From NCBI GenBank assembly GCA_019912965.1, contig JAIOHM010000139.1, forward strand, positions 16,854 to 80,853: a stretch of 64,000 nucleotides of DNA, given 5' to 3'. The stretch is from Anaerolineae bacterium. Its GTDB lineage: Bacteria; Chloroflexota; Anaerolineae; Aggregatilineales; Phototrophicaceae. Below, in pieces: positions 28,612 to 36,520 of this stretch (positions are counted from its first letter, which is position 1; every line of letters starts with the position of its first letter). The position numbers were made by a program, and so were the translations under genes. The notes under the pieces are model-generated. The model was not told the origin of the DNA, searched no databases, and saw only the letters and a list, made by a program, of their open reading frames with translations.

Positions 28612-29640
28612 TTATTGCAACGGATTGATTACACCATCAATGGCATAGATCACACCATTAGCGAGTCGAATGTCCCACAGGATCGGCGCGCCTTCGATTT
28701 CCCAGTACCCACTGTCGGTTTCGCTAAATTGGAGCGCCACTGGCTTGCCCGTGAGCGTTGTCAGCGTTTCATGATTTGGGAGTACATAAGGTGGTAAGTT
28801 TTGGGCAACGATATGACTCGATAGTAGTTCGTGCAACTGATCGGCATCTACCGGAAGTTCAGCAAAACTATCCAGCACCTCGTTGGTTGGCAGAAAGAGC
28901 GTGAATGTACCTCCATCCGTGACTGCATCCAGCAAATTTGTCGTGCGAAGGGCTTCTGCAATGGGGGCGAAATGTGCGCCTGCATCAATCGATTGTAGAT
29001 AACTGGCAATCGTCAGATTGCTGGAACGATGGAAGATGACGTTCAAATTACGATTTACAACGCCCAGTAAGGTGGCATTCGATAGTGGTGTAAACGATTC
29101 GGAATAGGTTTCATCCCCCAAATGACCTGTCAGGGTGAAATCGGTCAGCGGCAGACCGATAAAATCGTAAGCACCAGCAGGAACCGATTCAATCACCAAC
29201 ATATCGTCAAGATAGATGTCGCGGATTGGATCAGCCGTCAGGTTCACCACAATCGCTGCGCTGTTGGCTACTTCCAACGGCAGTCCAGCCTCATCAATGA
29301 TGGTAAAGGAGACATGATCGGTGTAATCGCCTTCAGCAATCACGGTGTAGCTGCGTCCCGCTTCTACTGAGAGTATCGTTGATGCAGTGGCCTTCTCATG
29401 ATCGACAATGATTGTTTTCAGTGTATGTTGGCCGGGTGCAAGTTGGATGTAATCCGTCACAAACGGAAAGCTGATACTTTCGAAAACAACCGTGTCATCA
29501 ACCTGTATATCCACTGTCGCACTTAATTCCGGGATGAACGACATCTGCATCACACGCAATTGTGCAAAATCTTCCTGTGCGCCGGAGAGCCTCACCATAA
29601 CCAGCATCAAGACGAAAGCAAACCCCAATTTCTTTACCAT
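28612..29640 (-). CDS. Secreted DUF4397 plus fasciclin (FAS1) domain protein
   Basis: 342 aa. Start at 29640 (MVKKLGFAFVLMLVMV) because AAGGAG lies 7 nt upstream. Signal peptide ends near GAQ (about residue 22). Two DUF4397-like beta-sandwich units follow (ATVDIQVDDTVVFESISFPFVTDYIQLAPGQHTLK and RDIYLDDMLVIESVPAGAYDFIGLP). About residues 210-340 form a FAS1 adhesion domain (TIASYLQSIDAGAHFAPIAEAL, GTFTLFLPTNEVLDSF, the L-to-H2 SSHIV stretch and ANGVIYAIDGVINP). Probably an extracellular adhesin; it is the second gene after 29651-30190, with a 10-nt spacer. Confidence 0.85.
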   Translation of the reverse strand: MVKKLGFAFVLMLVMVRLSGAQEDFAQLRVMQMSFIPELSATVDIQVDDTVVFESISFPFVTDYIQLAPGQHTLKTIIVDHEKATASTILSVEAGRSYTVIAEGDYTDHVSFTIIDEAGLPLEVANSAAIVVNLTADPIRDIYLDDMLVIESVPAGAYDFIGLPLTDFTLTGHLGDETYSESFTPLSNATLLGVVNRNLNVIFHRSSNLTIASYLQSIDAGAHFAPIAEALRTTNLLDAVTDGGTFTLFLPTNEVLDSFAELPVDADQLHELLSSHIVAQNLPPYVLPNHETLTTLTGKPVALQFSETDSGYWEIEGAPILWDIRLANGVIYAIDGVINPLQ

Positions 29641-29650
29641 TGGGTACTCC

Positions 29651-30190
29651 TTATCGGGCAGCAATCGTGATTGTGCCGCTTTCCCCAACCGAGCGACCAT
29701 CGACAAACTGAACCTGGCTGGAAACGGTTACGTCGGCCAGATACAGGTCGGCATATGCGCCAGATACAGACAGAATTACACCAGACGCTTCGATGTTAGC
29801 TTGCTCTGCACCTTCGGGGCGATGGAAACTCCCGGCATAATACCCTTCGATTTGACCTTGTTCGGTTTCAATCGTGAACATCACCGTGACCGGATGGAAA
29901 GTTGGCGATGGATTCAGGGTTACTTCGCTCACACGGGCGGAAATGTTCCCGGCAAATGTTCCGCTGATCTCACCGGCTGCCATAATGCGAAACGCCATAC
30001 GACCATCGGTAAGCGGTTCAATGGTTGGTGGGCCAGCAGCTCCGGTGCTGAATTGAAGCACAACCGGTTCACTTGATAAAGCAAGCGGCTCAATCATGTC
30101 TCCCTCCTGTGCCGTGACTGTGCCAAGCGCAGCGAGCATAACGACAACACAGATGACCAACATTTGTACGAAACGGTTTCGATTCTTCAT
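29651..30190 (-). CDS. Secreted beta-rich protein
   Basis: 179 aa. Start at 30190 (MKNRNRFVQML) behind GTGGAG. Signal peptide with cleavage near TVTAQEG. The mature part is Gly-rich and predicted beta: GEISGTFAGNISARVSEVTL, GQIEGYYAGSFHRPEG, ASGVILSVSGAYADLYLADV. The G-x-y-xGxf pattern recalls barrel proteins of the allene oxide cyclase/dirigent type, but I cannot assign a family. First gene of the pair divergent from the STAND regulator. Confidence 0.7.
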   Translation of the reverse strand: MKNRNRFVQMLVICVVVMLAALGTVTAQEGDMIEPLALSSEPVVLQFSTGAAGPPTIEPLTDGRMAFRIMAAGEISGTFAGNISARVSEVTLNPSPTFHPVTVMFTIETEQGQIEGYYAGSFHRPEGAEQANIEASGVILSVSGAYADLYLADVTVSSQVQFVDGRSVGESGTITIAAR

Positions 30191-30207
30191 GGTTTTCTCC
30201 ACAAGCT

Positions 30208-30233
30208 GATTAATCGATGTTTCCAATTAATCA
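30208..30233. promoter_or_regulatory. Palindromic operator candidate between the STAND regulator and the FAS1 pair
   Basis: TGATTAAT (30208-30215), 10 nt, ATTAATCA (30226-30233): perfect 8-bp arms 18 bp apart, suited to a helix-turn-helix dimer. It lies just after the minus-strand promoter candidate and 18 bp before the 30190 start, where a bound protein would block transcription. Confidence 0.5.
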
Positions 30234-30256
30234 CGTTGTGGGCGCAAACCGAAGAC

Positions 30257-30286
30257 ATTATCCGCACAAAAAATCGTACACTTCAA
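30257..30286 (-). promoter_or_regulatory. Candidate promoter for the secreted pair
   Basis: On the minus strand TTGAAG (30286-30281), 18 nt, GATAAT (30262-30257). Downstream of it is the palindrome at 30208-30233. Confidence 0.45.
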
Positions 30287-30336
30287 GTTTATCATGTTAG
30301 ACTTGTTACAAAAATTCGTTTGGCAAGGCGCAACCG

Positions 30337-32685
30337 ATGGTACAGGAAATCACCTTCGCACAATGGCTCAAAAGTCGCCGTCGTATCCTTGATCTCACAC
30401 AGCAGGCATTGGCAGAACAGGTCAATTGTTCAGCAGAAATGATTTACAGAATCGAAGCCGGGCAGCGCCGACCATCCACTCAAATTGCCCAATTACTGGG
30501 GCAAGTCCTAAACATTCAAGCAGCCGAAATGGATGCTTTTATCCGGTTCGCACGGACTCAAAAGCCTACCAAAATACACGCGCAGCATGTTGAGATCACC
30601 CCTTGGCGAGATGCTTTCGTCCCAAGCAATAACCTCCCGCTGCAACTGACCACGCTCATCGGGCGCAAACAACATCTGGTGGATGCAATCAGCCGTCTGC
30701 GACAGGATGCGGTTCGACTCTTGACTCTGGTTGGCCCGCCGGGCATTGGCAAAACACGTCTTGCTGTCCAATTGGGGAATGATGTGCTGTTAGATTTTCC
30801 TGACGGTGTATTCCTAGTCGAACTTGCATCAACCACCCATGCTGACCGTGTGATTCTGGCAATCGCTCATACGCTGGGAATTGCGCTAACAGACCACAAA
30901 AAGCCAAAAGACAGCCTTCATACATATCTCCATGACCGCCAATTGCTGCTCATTCTCGATAATTTTGAGCAGATACTCGACGCCGCCCCCGATATTCAGG
31001 CCATGCTGGCAACTTGCCCACTGGTTAAAGTGATTGTCACGAGCCGTGCTCCGCTTCGCATCCGGGGTGAACACCAATTCCCGGTTGACTCGCTTTCGCT
31101 GCCAGGGCGGATTGATGATCTGAATATTCAGGGTCTTGCCGGATTCGCCGCCGTGCAGTTGTTTATGGAACGGGCTAAAGCGGTGCATCCAGATTTTGAA
31201 CTTACACCCCAGAATGCTCCCCACATCGCAGCTATTTGCGCCCGACTCGAAGGATTACCGTTAGCGATTGAAATTGTGGCAACCCAAATAACGATTCTCC
31301 AACCAGAGGAAATACTTAACTACCTAACCGGACGAAGCCTCTTGGAAAGTCAAGGCATGATCGATAATGACCAACGTCATCATTCTTTAGCTGCCGCAAT
31401 CAATTGGAGCTTCCGACTTCTGAATACAGATGAGCAGGAATTCTTTTGCCGATTGGGCGTTTTTGCGAATGGTTGCGCGATGGAAGCGGCACAATCGGTC
31501 TGTCAGCCACAGGGCGACATCGTACTGATGTTATCCAAGCTGGTTGGTATGAATCTTATTAAACGAGAGACAGTCACCCACGACACATCACGCTACCGAC
31601 TGCTGGAAATCATTCGTCAATTTGCCCAGCAAGAATTACAAACCAGGGGCGAATGGAAAACGATTCAAGAGCGCCATGCTGCCTATTTCCATAACTTTGT
31701 GCTAGAGCATGAAACCAGCGTCCGAACCAATGGACAAGTCATTGGGTTAGAAAAGGTTGAGCGTGAACACGATAATATCCAAACAGCCATTGAGTATTTC
31801 ATTGCAGCGCGCCTTTGGCAAAAAGGACTTGAACTCGTAAACGCAATGATTGAATTTTGGGTCTATCACAATCACATTATTGTCGGGTTGCGTTACACAA
31901 CCACGCTTTTAGATTGGACGGCCAGTGATGCAACTTTGAGCCATGCCCGTACTCATGCCCTGAACGGTGCGGCAATTATGTCGTATTTCGCCGGGGATTT
32001 TCCTGCAATCGGCCCGTATGCTGAAAAGGCGCTGGCATCCGCAAAACTTGTGAACAGCAGCCGAGACATTGCTATGGCTTGTACGACTTTGGGTATGCAA
32101 AACGGCGGCATGGGCAATTTTGAGGCAGCGATTCGTTATTTTGAACAGGGGATAGATGCCGTTAAATATGAGGATTTACCGTGGGAAACCGCGAGTCTAT
32201 GGAACGGACTTGGAGAAGTGGAGCGCAGTCAAGGGCATTATGAAGCTGCATTGAAGTATTATTCGACCGCATTAGACCTCTCAGACGGAATGGGTAATCT
32301 CTGGCTTTCCGCCCACATACTGGACAACATCGGTCACACCGCTTACTCGCAGGGGCGTTATGATATGGCGGACGCCCACATTCGCCGGAGTATGGAAGCC
32401 AGTATCGCTCTGGGGGATGAGCGTGGGATTGCAATGTGTCTTGAGAAGTTGGGGGGTATTGCCATAGCGCGAAAACAATTGGAACTGGCAGCGCGATTAC
32501 TGGGTGCGGCAGAGGCACTGCGTGAAACTAAAAACACGCCCATTGAAGGTATGGACGCTGCTGATTATCAGCAATTTGTTGAACAGTTACATCAACAACT
32601 TGCCGCTGATGTCCTCGAAGTGGTGTGGAATGAAGGGCGCTCCCTTCCACTTTCCCAGATTATCGATCAAGCATTGGAAAACTGA
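30337..32685 (+). CDS. STAND-type regulator: XRE helix-turn-helix, NTPase, TPR repeats
   Basis: 782 aa. Residues about 8-70 are an XRE-type HTH (LKSRRRILDLTQQALAEQVNCSAEMIYRIEAG). A NB-ARC/STAND NTPase follows: Walker A GPPGIGKT near 134-141, Walker B LLLILDNFE near 203, sensor TSRAPLRIRGE and the GLPLAIE motif. After a winged-helix-like segment come TPR-type helices (about 540-720: FEAAIRYFEQG, YEAALKYYSTALDLS, YDMADAHIRRSMEAS). Such proteins act as ligand-switched regulators. It is divergent from the DUF4397/FAS1 pair, with 146 bp between start codons, so these genes are likely targets (inference). Confidence 0.85.
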   Translation: MVQEITFAQWLKSRRRILDLTQQALAEQVNCSAEMIYRIEAGQRRPSTQIAQLLGQVLNIQAAEMDAFIRFARTQKPTKIHAQHVEITPWRDAFVPSNNLPLQLTTLIGRKQHLVDAISRLRQDAVRLLTLVGPPGIGKTRLAVQLGNDVLLDFPDGVFLVELASTTHADRVILAIAHTLGIALTDHKKPKDSLHTYLHDRQLLLILDNFEQILDAAPDIQAMLATCPLVKVIVTSRAPLRIRGEHQFPVDSLSLPGRIDDLNIQGLAGFAAVQLFMERAKAVHPDFELTPQNAPHIAAICARLEGLPLAIEIVATQITILQPEEILNYLTGRSLLESQGMIDNDQRHHSLAAAINWSFRLLNTDEQEFFCRLGVFANGCAMEAAQSVCQPQGDIVLMLSKLVGMNLIKRETVTHDTSRYRLLEIIRQFAQQELQTRGEWKTIQERHAAYFHNFVLEHETSVRTNGQVIGLEKVEREHDNIQTAIEYFIAARLWQKGLELVNAMIEFWVYHNHIIVGLRYTTTLLDWTASDATLSHARTHALNGAAIMSYFAGDFPAIGPYAEKALASAKLVNSSRDIAMACTTLGMQNGGMGNFEAAIRYFEQGIDAVKYEDLPWETASLWNGLGEVERSQGHYEAALKYYSTALDLSDGMGNLWLSAHILDNIGHTAYSQGRYDMADAHIRRSMEASIALGDERGIAMCLEKLGGIAIARKQLELAARLLGAAEALRETKNTPIEGMDAADYQQFVEQLHQQLAADVLEVVWNEGRSLPLSQIIDQALEN

Positions 32686-32690
32686 GATCA

Positions 32691-32715
32691 GGGGTGCAAC
32701 AACATGCTGCACCCC
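32691..32715. repeat. GGGGTGCA...TGCACCCC palindrome
   Basis: 8-bp perfect arms (32691-32698 and 32708-32715) around AACAACATGC, in the 42-bp gap between two convergent genes. Sequence relates it to the GTAGGGGCG-CAACATGTTG family. It may serve as a two-way terminator. Confidence 0.5.
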
Positions 32716-32727
32716 ACAGAAATTTTC

Positions 32728-34179
32728 TTAGCGTGACCACGTATAGCGGACAGTGTAGGTGATGACGGTTTCACCACCGGGCGGGACATCCACACGGAAT
32801 TCAATCGTAGCCGAGTCGGTCTGGGTGTATTCAGCCGAAGCATTCAGGATTTCCCAGTTGCTCCAGCGCGAGAGGTGTTCCGGCACACGAATCTGCACGG
32901 TGGCATCCTCTTTGCGGTTGCGGAGGGTAATCTGATAGGTTTCTTCCAGCACATTGCTGCCCAGATACTGGAAGCTGGTCTGTATGCGTTCGCCCACCAG
33001 ATCGAAAGCGTTGCCGAGTTTGAAGCGGATCATTTCGCCTTCGGGGGTATGGTCGATGGTGTTTTCGCCAATCAGCAGCGCCGCGCCATCCACATCTTCC
33101 TGATACACGCGAACACGTCCAGCGGGTAAATCTGCACCGAGGCCGTTTTCTTCACCCGTGCTGAATTCCAGCCAGTTCTGCACATCAGTGAGTCCGGTTT
33201 GGCCGTAGTATTGATCCGTGACCGGGCCGTAGTAGCCGTAGAAAGGCGCACTCGAATCGTACACATAGTAAGTCGTGGCGGGAATATCTGCGCCAGTGAC
33301 GAACTCGACCTGTTTGGTTTCGTTGTTGGCAACCGTGACGGGGCGGCCAATTTCGTAGAGTTTGTATTCGGAAATATCGCGCTGGACGACCTGAGGCGAG
33401 GAAGTGGGCATCGCTGCCATATCGACCGCGCCGTTGGCATATAACATTTCCTCGCGCTGGACGCGGTTGACATCCCCCGCGATGAGCTTGACCTGAGCAT
33501 CGGTGAAGGTTGCGCCGCTGGTGTTGTTCAGGGTAATCCAGCCGTTGAGATTCAAGTTGGTGTTATCGGTCGCCAGCAGCAGGATGTAGTCGGCTGTCCA
33601 GTTCATGCCGCTGGTGAGGTAGGTCAGTTCGACATTCTGGCTGCCGCCTGCAACGCTGTTCAAAATCCAGCGCAGGGTGGGACGGGTGACAAGGCCCTCC
33701 GGCAGCGAGGGGAAGCGGATGTCGCGGACGCTGTCCAGACCGATGACCACAATCTGCCCATCCGCCTGTTTGATGATGATTTCTTCATAGGTGCTGCTCA
33801 GCAACTGGCCTTCAAAAATCGTGCCGTCGTCGCCTGTAATGACGATCTGTTCATCCAGATAACGCTGTAAAAGAGCGCTGCTGCCAACCAGATCATAGAC
33901 ATAATTCTGTTCCAGAACAGTCGTGCCGAGTGGGTCGGTCAGGGATTTGAAGCTGACAGATGTCGCGTCAATACCCGTAGCAACATCTGTGAAATCCAGC
34001 GTATTGATGCCGGTTTGCAAGTCGAAGGTGCGGCGATCCTGTACCAGCGCCGTGCCCTGATTGTAAATGGTCAGGCTGACACCTTCGGGCTGGGACTCCT
34101 GTGCGGCGGCGGGGATGACCAGCATTCCAGCCAGCGCGAACAGGGCAACTATGAGGGTGATCGGGAGCAGTTTTCGCAT
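32728..34179 (-). CDS. Secreted DUF4139-family protein
   Basis: 483 aa. Signal peptide (MRKLLPITLIVALFALAGML ... AAAQES). The segment NVELTYLTSGMNWTADYILLL, then LNGWITLNNTSGATFTDAQVKLIAGDVNRVQ, is characteristic of DUF4139 proteins, which have N-terminal beta domains and a C-terminal beta-sandwich (ITLRNRKEDATVQIRVPEHLSRWSNWEI). AGGAAG precedes the start. Extracellular; function not known. It is convergent with the STAND gene and transcribed after 34251-34718. Confidence 0.8.
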   Translation of the reverse strand: MRKLLPITLIVALFALAGMLVIPAAAQESQPEGVSLTIYNQGTALVQDRRTFDLQTGINTLDFTDVATGIDATSVSFKSLTDPLGTTVLEQNYVYDLVGSSALLQRYLDEQIVITGDDGTIFEGQLLSSTYEEIIIKQADGQIVVIGLDSVRDIRFPSLPEGLVTRPTLRWILNSVAGGSQNVELTYLTSGMNWTADYILLLATDNTNLNLNGWITLNNTSGATFTDAQVKLIAGDVNRVQREEMLYANGAVDMAAMPTSSPQVVQRDISEYKLYEIGRPVTVANNETKQVEFVTGADIPATTYYVYDSSAPFYGYYGPVTDQYYGQTGLTDVQNWLEFSTGEENGLGADLPAGRVRVYQEDVDGAALLIGENTIDHTPEGEMIRFKLGNAFDLVGERIQTSFQYLGSNVLEETYQITLRNRKEDATVQIRVPEHLSRWSNWEILNASAEYTQTDSATIEFRVDVPPGGETVITYTVRYTWSR

Positions 34180-34217
34180 GATTTTCTTCCTGTCCTTTCA
34201 AATGGTGTCGGATTAAA

Positions 34218-34238
34218 GGGAGGGTTTCAAACCCTCCC
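34218..34238. repeat. GGGAGGGTTT...AAACCCTCCC palindrome
   Basis: 10-bp perfect arms around one base, then CCTACA; lies between 34251-34718 and 32728-34179 on the same strand. Shares the G-run/CCCTAC ending of the GTAGGG family and the GGAGGG arms of 8351-8381. Confidence 0.55.
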
Positions 34239-34250
34239 CTACAGCGATTT

Positions 34251-34718
34251 TTAAACGGTGACTTCGATGATTGTGCCGTTTACGTCGATCTGGTACGTGC
34301 CGGGTTCGAATGTGCCATCCAGCTTTATGCTTTCGTTATAGGGCAGCAGAATCATGGCGCACATAATGTCCGGCGGGAGTTCACGGTAAATCCTGACGGT
34401 GACGTTATTACCATCGCGGGTTTGCTCGACGATGACCGGGAATTCGCAGCCGTCGGGTTGAGCACCGCTGACGTTGAGCGCGATTTGCGCCGGAAAGGAT
34501 TCCATAATCAGGGCATCGACGCTATCGATGGTGGTCAATACCTGCGCTGCATTCGTCCCCGGCGGTGTTGGGCGCACTTCGCCGCCGCCCTGACCATCGC
34601 CTGTACTACCTGAATCTGGCAGCAGGCCGCCTCCAAAAATGGCGGTCAGGGCGAAAAACAAGCCGAGGAACAACCGGATGAACATCTCGGTCGGGTTGGT
34701 AGGGGCAGGATCAATCAT
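34251..34718 (-). CDS. Membrane-anchored or secreted beta-domain protein
   Basis: 155 aa. Start at 34718 (MIDPAPTNPTEMF) from AAGGAG. One hydrophobic segment (about residues 13-32, FIRLFLGLFFALTAIFGGGL), then a Gly/Pro linker, then a ~95-residue beta domain with two Cys (DGCEFPVIVEQTRDGNNVTV ... DIMCAMILLPYNESIKLDG ... GTYQIDVNGTIIEVTV). I recall this Cys-paired domain in Chloroflexota secreted proteins but cannot name it. No catalytic motif is visible. Confidence 0.65.
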   Translation of the reverse strand: MIDPAPTNPTEMFIRLFLGLFFALTAIFGGGLLPDSGSTGDGQGGGEVRPTPPGTNAAQVLTTIDSVDALIMESFPAQIALNVSGAQPDGCEFPVIVEQTRDGNNVTVRIYRELPPDIMCAMILLPYNESIKLDGTFEPGTYQIDVNGTIIEVTV

Positions 34719-34885
34719 GGTACACACTCCTTCGCAATCATGGTTTGCCTCTACTGTACTGGAATAGAGACGTCCGTGCGCGTGGTTTTGTTCCAAGAAG
34801 CGGGAAGGAGATTCTTCACCCAGTCCCGCATGTGAGAGGCTTCGCTCAGGTTTCGCAGAGTCTTATTTGAAATCGGGGTTATGCT

Positions 34886-34914
34886 GTAGGGGCGAACGGC
34901 CTGTTCGCCCCTAC
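34886..34914. repeat. GTAGGGGCGAAC palindrome
   Basis: 12-bp perfect arms GTAGGGGCGAAC/GTTCGCCCCTAC around GGCCT, in the 247-bp gap between two minus-strand genes. The inner arm differs from 23889-23918 on both sides, so pairing is kept. Confidence 0.75.
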
Positions 34915-34965
34915 CATGCTCTATAGATCAGAACGCGATTTTAGGTCGATGCTTAGGTAGAGGAA

Positions 34966-35703
34966 TTAGCCAGAAAAATGAAAGGGCAGCACGGCACCCG
35001 TCACGAAACGCCCGGCTTCTGAAGCCAGGAAGGCGATGCTTTCGGCAATATCCTGAGGAGAAGTTGTGGGGCGCTTTTGCCATGCTTCCCTGTGCTGGCT
35101 TTGCTCTATAGCTTCAGTCAGCGACTCGATTTCCGCAACAGGGCCGGGTGCAACCACGTTCAAGGTCACACCATGTGACCACGCATGAGGCTGCGCACCA
35201 AGAATGGCTTCTAATCGGGTAGCTTTAGCGACATTGTATGCATAAGCTGGAGAAGGCAGACGGGGATTCATCCCGATAGCAATGATCCGCCCCCAGCGCT
35301 GCTGGTACATGTGTGGCAGCAGCAAGGGTAACAGGTGTAGTATAGGCGCCGCTTCTCGTTGAATATCGTCAAGAACTGTACCCGCGTCCAGAACATCCGG
35401 TGTTTCAGGATGCCAACCCGCACCGGGGTTAATGACACCAATATCCACGCGGCCAAATCGTTCGACAGTGGTCGCCACTAAATGCTTACAACCCTCTGCT
35501 TCGAATATGTTGGCTTGAACTGCCAACGCACTGCCGCCCGCATTATTAATGTATGCCGCCACCTGAGAAGCTGCTTCTCCATTGCTCTGATAGTTGACCA
35601 CTACCCTTGCACCTTCACGCGCAAGGGTCAGCGCTGTGCTGCACCCGATACCGCTGCTTGCACCAGTGACAACAGCCACTTTCCCAGAACACATCGCGTT
35701 CAT
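34966..35703 (-). CDS. Short-chain dehydrogenase/reductase family protein, catalytic Ser apparently lost
   Basis: 245 aa. Start at 35703 (MNAMCSGKVAVVTG) behind GGGAG. Rossmann motif TGASSGIG at about residues 13-20 and YNVAK (YxxxK) are present. The Ser expected 13 residues before the Tyr is not there (IIAIGMNPRLPSPAYAYNVAK), and the NNAG motif reads INPGAG. It may bind NAD(P) without normal catalysis, or use a different Ser. C-terminal FVTGAVLPFHFSG resembles the usual VTGQ/LxVDGG end, also altered. Confidence 0.75.
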   Translation of the reverse strand: MNAMCSGKVAVVTGASSGIGCSTALTLAREGARVVVNYQSNGEAASQVAAYINNAGGSALAVQANIFEAEGCKHLVATTVERFGRVDIGVINPGAGWHPETPDVLDAGTVLDDIQREAAPILHLLPLLLPHMYQQRWGRIIAIGMNPRLPSPAYAYNVAKATRLEAILGAQPHAWSHGVTLNVVAPGPVAEIESLTEAIEQSQHREAWQKRPTTSPQDIAESIAFLASEAGRFVTGAVLPFHFSG

Positions 35704-35727
35704 GAAAACTGCTCCCACCTGCTTAAA

Positions 35728-35755
35728 GTAGGGATGAGACATGTCTCGTCCCTAC
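35728..35755. repeat. GTAGGGATGAGACA palindrome
   Basis: GTAGGGATGAGACA (35728-35741) followed by TGTCTCGTCCCTAC (35742-35755): 13 of 14 positions pair. It lies 25 bp upstream of the SDR start. Confidence 0.7.
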
Positions 35756-35795
35756 AAAACGACCTTTTGAAATAACACTCTGTAATGTGGAATGC

Positions 35796-36422
35796 TTAAT
35801 CCCGAAAACCTTTATCGCGGAGGATGGCTTCGATGCGTTCGCGGTGCTGTGCTTCCCACTGTTCCAATGTTTGGGCGGCGTCTTTGAGGGCGCGGCGCTG
35901 GGCATCTTTAAGTACATCATCCGCCCGTGAAGCTGGAACGACTACAATACCTTCTTCATCCGCCACTACCACGTCACCGGGCGAAACCGCGACTCCGCCG
36001 CAAGTGATGGGCTGGTTCAACGGCTGGATAATTTCTTTGCCGCCGGGAATGGGGATGACCCCGCGCGCAAACACCGGAAAACGATTCGCGCGTGCTTCGG
36101 CAAGGTCACGAATCACACCATCAATCACGAAAGCGGCGATGCCGTGTTTTTGGGCGACGGCGCATACATTGCCACCTGCGACCGCATAATCCATATCGCC
36201 ACCCGTCTCCACCACGATAACAGAACCGGGGGCGGCGCGGTAAATGGCGGCATGGAGCATCAAATTATCGCCGGGGGCACAGCGCACGGTATAAGCCGGG
36301 CCAGCGACACGGGGCATATCTGACCATAACGGGCGGATGCCAGTATCCATTACGCGGTCACGCGAAAGTACATCCGCTAAGGTTGTCGGGGAAAGTTGTT
36401 GAAAAGCGGTGTAATCGGTCAT
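35796..36422 (-). CDS. RraA-like / HMG aldolase family protein
   Basis: 208 aa. Start at 36422 (MTDYTAFQQLSPTTLADVL) behind AGGAGG. GPAYTVRCAPGDNLMLHAAIYRAAPGSVIVV, GGNVCAVAQKHGIAAFVIDGVIRDLAEA and GDVVVADEEGIVVVP match the RraA/4-hydroxy-4-methyl-2-oxoglutarate aldolase fold, including the DGVIRD segment with the metal-binding Asp and substrate Arg. An aldolase or oxaloacetate decarboxylase role is more likely than RNase E inhibition. It may be co-transcribed with the upstream aminotransferase. Confidence 0.8.
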   Translation of the reverse strand: MTDYTAFQQLSPTTLADVLSRDRVMDTGIRPLWSDMPRVAGPAYTVRCAPGDNLMLHAAIYRAAPGSVIVVETGGDMDYAVAGGNVCAVAQKHGIAAFVIDGVIRDLAEARANRFPVFARGVIPIPGGKEIIQPLNQPITCGGVAVSPGDVVVADEEGIVVVPASRADDVLKDAQRRALKDAAQTLEQWEAQHRERIEAILRDKGFRD

Positions 36423-36520
36423 GATTTCCTCCTGTGCGATCCGTAAAGATACCACAGAATTTGCGCCGCTTCCGCCTCTGCAATCTATGCAAAATTGCAG
36501 AGGCGTTCATTGTAGATGGG

